In this document: one piece after another, positions 7,497-10,992 of the stretch
Position numbering within the stretch: position 1 is the stretch's first letter
How the letters are laid out: each line of letters begins with the position of its first letter
NCBI GenBank assembly: GCA_023391835.1
Contig: JAEWAE010000034.1
Coordinates: 1 to 10,992 of the forward strand
DNA length: 10,992 bases
DNA from: Bacillota bacterium
GTDB taxonomy: Bacteria > Bacillota > Clostridia > Oscillospirales > Ethanoligenentaceae
Direction of reading: 5' to 3'
Program-made: the position numbers and the translations under genes
The notes under the pieces: generated by a model
The model's input: the letters and a program-made list of their open reading frames with translations, nothing else
Told to the model about the DNA's origin: nothing
Databases searched by the model: none

Positions 7497-8864
7497 TTAG
7501 CCCCGCTGGGAAAGGGGCGTGTAGGTGTGGGCGGCGGCGACGGCTTTATAGGCGGGGCGCATGATGCGGCCGCCAGTGGTCATTTCCTCAATGCGGTGGG
7601 CGCACCAGCCGGCCATGCGGGCCACGGCGAAAAGCGGGGTATACAGCTCGGTGGGGATGCGCAGCAGCCGGTAAACCATGCCGGAATACAGATCCACGTT
7701 GGCGCAGATATTTTTGGAGCTGCCCTTGACCTTGGCGAAGGCCGCGGGAGCCAGCCGTTCCACCGACTCAAGAAGCTGGAATTCGTCATACAGCCCGGTG
7801 CCGCGGACGAGACGCTCCATGCGCTGCTTGAGGATGACGGCCCGTGGGTCGGAGATGGTGTAGACCGCATGGCCCATGCCATAAATCAGGCCCGAGCGGT
7901 CACCCGCTTCGCGGGAAAGCAGCTTCTCAAGAAAAGCGGAGATTTCCGCGTCATCCTGCCAGTCTTTCACGCCGGTCTTTATGTAATCGAGCATTTCCAT
8001 GACTTTGATATTGGCTCCGCCGTGACGGGGGCCCTTTAGGCTGCCGATAGCCGCCGCGATGGCGGAGTAGGTGTCGGTGCCGGTGGAAGTGACCGCTCGG
8101 CAGGTGAAGGTGGAATTATTGCCGCCGCCGTGCTCGGCATGGAGCATCAGACACAGGTCGAGAAGCTTGGCTTCCGCGTCGGTGAACTGACGGTCGGGGC
8201 GCATGGTGGCGAGGATGCTCTCGGCGGTGGAGTGCCCGTCCACCAGCGGGTGGATAAACATGCTCTCATGGTCGAACACCCGACGTTTGATCTGATAGGC
8301 GTTGACCATGATGGTGGGCATGCGCGCGATCAGATACATCGACTGGAGGATCACATGCTCGAGGCTTTTATCCTCCGGGGCGTTGTCGAATGCATAAAGC
8401 GCCAGCACTGCGCGCTGGAGCTGATTCATGATATTCGGGGAAGGGGCGATCATGAGGGAATCCTCGACAAAGCGGGGCGGAAGCTCCCGGTAGGACGCAA
8501 GGATCTGCCGCAGGCTGGCCATCTGCCGTGCGTTGGGCAGGCTGCCGAAAAGCAGCAGCCAGATGACTTCTTCAAAGCCGAAGCGCTGATCCGCCTCGCA
8601 CCCGGCGACCAAATCGCGGATATTGATGCCGCGATAGATCAGCTCGCCGTCGACGGGCATCTTCTCGCCCTCGTTGATCAGATAGCCGTGGACGTTGCAG
8701 ATGAGCGTCAGCCCAGCCATCACGCCGGTGCCGTCGTCGTTGCGCAGCCCTCGCTTGACATGATAGGCGTCGAACAGCTCGGGGTCGATGCGGTTATACT
8801 TTTTGAACTCGTCGCATAGGTTTTTGAGAGAGTCAATCGGAAGTGTACGACTGTCTGCATCCAT
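7497..8864 (-). CDS. Citrate synthase
   Basis: 455-aa enzyme condensing acetyl-CoA with oxaloacetate to citrate, the entry step of the TCA branch that leads to 2-oxoglutarate and glutamate. Active-site segments line up with the pig enzyme: HAEHGGGN at 242-249 (oxaloacetate-site His), GPRHGGAN with His281 (like His274), YGMGHAVYTISDPRA with His332 (like His320) and Arg341, and NVDLYSG with Asp391 (like Asp375). It has an N-terminal extension of about 60 residues before the usual core. Methylcitrate synthase activity cannot be excluded from sequence, but no prpB or prpD is nearby. AAAGGGAGG lies about 8 nt before the ATG. It is transcribed divergently from spoIID with 139 bp between starts and has a sigma-A-like promoter at 8957-8986. 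A same-strand membrane-protein gene follows after 110 bp. No aconitase or isocitrate dehydrogenase gene adjoins it. Symbols gltA, citZ and citA are all in use, so none is given. Confidence 0.95.
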   Translation of the reverse strand: MDADSRTLPIDSLKNLCDEFKKYNRIDPELFDAYHVKRGLRNDDGTGVMAGLTLICNVHGYLINEGEKMPVDGELIYRGINIRDLVAGCEADQRFGFEEVIWLLLFGSLPNARQMASLRQILASYRELPPRFVEDSLMIAPSPNIMNQLQRAVLALYAFDNAPEDKSLEHVILQSMYLIARMPTIMVNAYQIKRRVFDHESMFIHPLVDGHSTAESILATMRPDRQFTDAEAKLLDLCLMLHAEHGGGNNSTFTCRAVTSTGTDTYSAIAAAIGSLKGPRHGGANIKVMEMLDYIKTGVKDWQDDAEISAFLEKLLSREAGDRSGLIYGMGHAVYTISDPRAVILKQRMERLVRGTGLYDEFQLLESVERLAPAAFAKVKGSSKNICANVDLYSGMVYRLLRIPTELYTPLFAVARMAGWCAHRIEEMTTGGRIMRPAYKAVAAAHTYTPLSQRG

Positions 8865-8956
8865 ACGGTAATCCTCCCTTTGTCAACAGCGCCGACGCTC
8901 CCGGTTTGCCGCCTGTGCACGCGTCCTTGCGTTATTTTGTGAAACAGAATACCTTT

Positions 8957-8986
8957 ATTTTACACTACGCCAAATGGATTCGTCAA
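8957..8986 (-). promoter_or_regulatory. Sigma-A-type promoter for citrate synthase
   Basis: On the minus strand TTGACG (8981-8986) and TAAAAT (8957-8962) are separated by 18 bp, with 5/6 matches in each box. The predicted start near 8950 gives a leader of about 85 nt. The -35 box lies only 17 bp upstream of the spoIID ATG at 9004, so this promoter occupies the space where the spoIID promoter must also lie. Confidence 0.7.
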
Positions 8987-9003
8987 GGTACCGGGTATAA
9001 AAT

Positions 9004-10053
9004 ATGAAAGAAATACGGATGTATGTTGCAGCTTTTGTGACTTTATTCCTGCTGATTCCCCTTGTAGCGGCCGGCTTTACCCATACGGTGAATGGGAAGA
9101 GCCGCCGAAATGCAGCGTCAACCCCGTCGTCAGCCGCCGGGTCGGTTGCCTCGGCGGGGCAGGAGGCCAAGGAGGTCTTCCGCGTGTTCCGCACCTCCAC
9201 CGGTGCGGTGGACCGTATCGCGGCGGTGGATTATATCTGCGGGGTGGTAGCCGCCGAGGTGCCCGCCTCCTATCACGAGGAGGCGCTCAAGGCACAGGCG
9301 GTGGCCGCCTTCACCTATGCCTGCCATGCGCGGGAAAATAACCGGTCGAACCCCGGCAAAAACAGCACCATCGGCGGGGCCGACCTGTCGGATGATTCGA
9401 GCACGGCGGAAGCCTACCTGTCGGAAACCGAGGCCCGGGCCAAATGGGGGGCGAGTTTCGACTCCCAGTGGAGCCGCATCCGGCAGGCCGTGGAGCAGGT
9501 GGCCGGTCAGGTGATCGTCTGGCAGGGCAAGCCCATCGACGCGGTCTATTTTTCCTGCTCCGGCGGGCGCACGGAAGACAGTGCCGACGTGTGGGGCGAC
9601 AGCCAGCCCTATCTCAAAAGCGTGGACAGCTCCTTTGATAAAAATGCGCCGGATTACGCAAGCAGCCGGCAGTTTTCCAAAGAGGAATTTTCCAACCGGG
9701 TGAAGGCCAAATACCCGGCGGCGGCTTTCGGCTCCGACCCCGCCAAATGGCTGGGGTCCGTCGTGCGATCCCGGGCGGGCGGGGTCAAAACGGCCTCCCT
9801 GTGCGGCACGGCGGTGAGCGGGGAAACCCTGCGCACCCTTTTCGGCCTGCGCTCCGCCGATTTCACACTGACGTATCAGAAGGGGACGTTCACCTTCACT
9901 GTCCGGGGCAACGGCCACGGCGTGGGCATGAGCCAGTATGGGGCGGAATATCTGGCGGCCCACGGCAAAACGTGGAAAGAAATTCTTTCCTATTATTACA
10001 CCGGTATTTCCATCGCGGGTTACCAGTGGAGCGGCACGGACGATAATTCCTGA
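9004..10053 (+). CDS. spoIID: Stage II sporulation protein D (engulfment lytic transglycosylase)
   Basis: 349-aa peptidoglycan lytic transglycosylase. In known sporulators it is made in the mother cell and works with SpoIIM and SpoIIP to drive engulfment of the forespore. Seen: one N-terminal membrane segment (about 7-25), a Ser/Ala-rich linker (about 38-52), then the SpoIID domain. GVVAAEVPASYHEEALKAQA carries the presumed catalytic Glu85. SCSGGRTEDSADVWG (184-198) and RGNGHGVGMSQYGA (301-314) are family signatures. The start is bounded by an in-frame TAA at 8998-9000, so 9004 is the earliest possible. Its ribosome binding site is poor (AAGGT about 14 nt away), and the next in-frame ATG (9019) is no better. 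It lies 87 bp upstream of spoIIQ, matching the spoIID-spoIIQ order of Bacillus and Clostridioides. Sigma-E control is expected, but no convincing sigma-E promoter was found in the 139 bp upstream. The usual upstream neighbour murA is replaced by divergent citrate synthase. Confidence 0.95.
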   Translation: MKEIRMYVAAFVTLFLLIPLVAAGFTHTVNGKSRRNAASTPSSAAGSVASAGQEAKEVFRVFRTSTGAVDRIAAVDYICGVVAAEVPASYHEEALKAQAVAAFTYACHARENNRSNPGKNSTIGGADLSDDSSTAEAYLSETEARAKWGASFDSQWSRIRQAVEQVAGQVIVWQGKPIDAVYFSCSGGRTEDSADVWGDSQPYLKSVDSSFDKNAPDYASSRQFSKEEFSNRVKAKYPAAAFGSDPAKWLGSVVRSRAGGVKTASLCGTAVSGETLRTLFGLRSADFTLTYQKGTFTFTVRGNGHGVGMSQYGAEYLAAHGKTWKEILSYYYTGISIAGYQWSGTDDNS

Positions 10054-10092
10054 GTTCCAATGCATGCGATTGCCAATTTTCCGATTTGTGCT

Positions 10093-10122
10093 GTATAAGC
10101 CCGTTCATTTCCGGCCAAAATA
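10093..10122 (+). promoter_or_regulatory. Sigma-F (forespore) promoter for spoIIQ
   Basis: GTATA (10093-10097), a 15-bp spacer and GGCCAAAATA (10113-10122) fit the published sigma-F consensus (GywTA, N15, GGnnAnA(H/W)TR) at every specified position. It lies directly upstream of spoIIQ, a classic sigma-F target in Bacillus and Clostridioides. The predicted start, a few bases beyond 10122, falls almost on the Shine-Dalgarno sequence (10128-10132), so the leader would be very short. Sigma-G recognises a similar sequence and may also use it. Confidence 0.8.
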
Positions 10123-10140
10123 TAGCCGGAGGTGCTTAAT

Positions 10141-10917
10141 ATGAGTAATTTTAAGGTCGGGAAATCGGGATTTTCCAGATTTATCAACGGTAAGGGCTTT
10201 TACATAGCCCTTGCGCTATGTTTGGTTGCCATCGGCTCCGCCGCCTATATCGCCGCCAATAAAAGTTTCGGGGGTGTGTCCGTCACATCCTCGCTGAGCG
10301 GCGCGACGTCGGATGTTTCCAACACCGGCACCGTGACGTGGAATGACAGCGAAGCCCAGCAGACGGCCAACACGGTCAGCGGCGTGACGGCTTCCGGCTC
10401 CTCGGCGGCTTCCACGTCGTCCGCCGCTTCGTCGGCCGCGTCATCCGCCGCCAGTTCCAAATCCTCGTCTTCTTCATCCATGGCGGCGCCTACGCTGTAT
10501 GTGCTGCCGCTGCAGGGCAGCCTGCTCACCGAATACAGCGCCGACACCCCCATTTATGACAAGACCATGAATGACTGGCGCACCCATATGGGCGTCGACA
10601 TTTCCGCCAACTCCGGCACGCCGGTCAAGGCCTGTGCGGACGGCACGGTGTTGGACGTCAAGGTGGACGACCAGCTCGGACAGGAAGTCATCATCCAGCA
10701 TGGGGGCGGTATCACGTCCATCTATGCCGACCTGACGGCGTTCGGCGATAAGCCGACGGTGAAAAAAGGCCAGAAGGTTGAAGCCGGCGACGTCATCGGC
10801 TCGGTGGGAGCCACCGCTCAGGCCGAAATCGGTCTGGTGCCCCATCTGCATTTTGCCATGATGAAAAACAGCCAGTATGTGGACCCGCTCGTGACCATCG
10901 GCAAGAAGGTCAGCTGA
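10141..10917 (+). CDS. spoIIQ: SpoIIQ-like M23 (LytM) peptidase, forespore engulfment protein
   Basis: 258-aa protein anchored in the forespore membrane. SpoIIQ pairs with mother-cell SpoIIIAH to form the channel and ratchet across the intermembrane space during engulfment. Seen: basic N-terminus, one membrane segment (about 20-40), a low-complexity Ser/Ala linker (about 84-115), then an M23 LytM domain (about 118-250). All four zinc/active-site residues of M23 peptidases are present: His149 and Asp153 in HMGVD, His235 and His237 in PHLHF. Bacillus subtilis SpoIIQ lacks the first His, whereas the Clostridioides protein keeps it, so this one resembles the clostridial, potentially active type. 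The GTG at 10132 overlaps the Shine-Dalgarno sequence; GGAGG (10128-10132) is 8 nt before the ATG at 10141, so that start is chosen. It lies 87 bp downstream of spoIID with a sigma-F promoter between them. The SpoIIQ call rests on domain plus neighbour; domain alone gives only M23 peptidase. Confidence 0.9.
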   Translation: MSNFKVGKSGFSRFINGKGFYIALALCLVAIGSAAYIAANKSFGGVSVTSSLSGATSDVSNTGTVTWNDSEAQQTANTVSGVTASGSSAASTSSAASSAASSAASSKSSSSSSMAAPTLYVLPLQGSLLTEYSADTPIYDKTMNDWRTHMGVDISANSGTPVKACADGTVLDVKVDDQLGQEVIIQHGGGITSIYADLTAFGDKPTVKKGQKVEAGDVIGSVGATAQAEIGLVPHLHFAMMKNSQYVDPLVTIGKKVS

Positions 10918-10933
10918 GCAACGTTTTTGTGAG

Positions 10934-10966
10934 CGCCGCCGGCGGGACGTCGGCAAACCGGCGGCG
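10934..10966 (+). other. GC-rich hairpin after spoIIQ
   Basis: CGCCGCCGG (10934-10942) and CCGGCGGCG (10958-10966) form a perfect 9-bp stem with a 15-nt loop, starting 17 bp after the spoIIQ stop. The sequence after it is G-rich with no T-run, so it is not a standard intrinsic terminator. It may stabilise the spoIIQ mRNA end, attenuate readthrough or be incidental. Confidence 0.5.
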
Positions 10967-10987
10967 GGTTGGGGGAGGGCATACGCG

Positions 10988-10992
10988 ATGGG
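10988..10992 (+). CDS. Possible start of a further gene, cut by the window edge
   Basis: GGGGGAGGG (10971-10979) lies 8 nt before an ATG at 10988-10990, a plausible ribosome binding site and start codon. Only one full codon is inside the window, so the product cannot be read. In related spore formers spoIIID commonly follows spoIIQ, but nothing here proves that. Confidence 0.35.

Noticed and set aside
8934..8966. Possible sigma-E promoter for spoIID (AATACCTT or TTTACACT as -10)
   Set aside because: Each -10 candidate has two mismatches and no matching -35 element at the right spacing, so it is not supportable by eye.

Overview
The window is GC-rich chromosomal DNA carrying eight complete genes and probably the first codon of a ninth. 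It looks like a Gram-positive, endospore-forming member of the Clostridia. The evidence is a spoIID-spoIIQ sporulation pair, a class B sortase, a rhodanese-less ThiI paired with its own cysteine desulfurase, and sigma-A-like promoters with strong GGAGG ribosome binding sites. The high GC suggests an Oscillospiraceae-like lineage, but that placement is inference. No mobile element, CRISPR array, rRNA or tRNA was seen, and the very long open frames antisense to real genes are best read as high-GC shadows.

Region 1 (56-4629, minus strand) is a compact four-gene operon read right to left: a NifS/IscS-type cysteine desulfurase, thiI, cinA, and a class B sortase. Gaps are 36, 44 and 18 bp. The first two genes form a sulfur relay for 4-thiouridine in tRNA. 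CinA is a nucleotide or pyridine-nucleotide housekeeping enzyme. The sortase has no visible substrate gene nearby. A TTGCAT-17-TATAAT promoter at 4704-4732 starts the operon. Bases 1-55, beyond the sortase stop, hold nothing I recognise.

Region 2 (4630-6568) begins with a 272-bp divergent control region holding back-to-back sigma-A promoters and a repeated AAAGCG(G/A)TATCG motif, one copy overlapping a 7-bp inverted repeat. It leads into pyrG (CTP synthase) on the plus strand. A bidirectional terminator (6524-6568) separates pyrG from the convergent gene that follows.

Region 3 (6583-8864, minus strand) has citrate synthase followed by an unrecognised eight-helix membrane protein. The membrane protein has its own promoter and probably a TTG start.

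Region 4 (9004-10992, plus strand) is divergent from citrate synthase and encodes SpoIID and SpoIIQ, the engulfment peptidoglycan machinery. spoIIQ is preceded by a near-perfect sigma-F promoter, and its LytM domain keeps all four expected zinc ligands. A GC-rich hairpin and a ribosome binding site plus ATG at the right edge suggest another gene starts there.

Most of the content is conserved core genome. The most interesting points are regulatory (the sigma-F promoter, the pyrG/csd operator-like repeats, the head-on citrate synthase/spoIID arrangement), together with the intact SpoIIQ active site and the unknown membrane protein.
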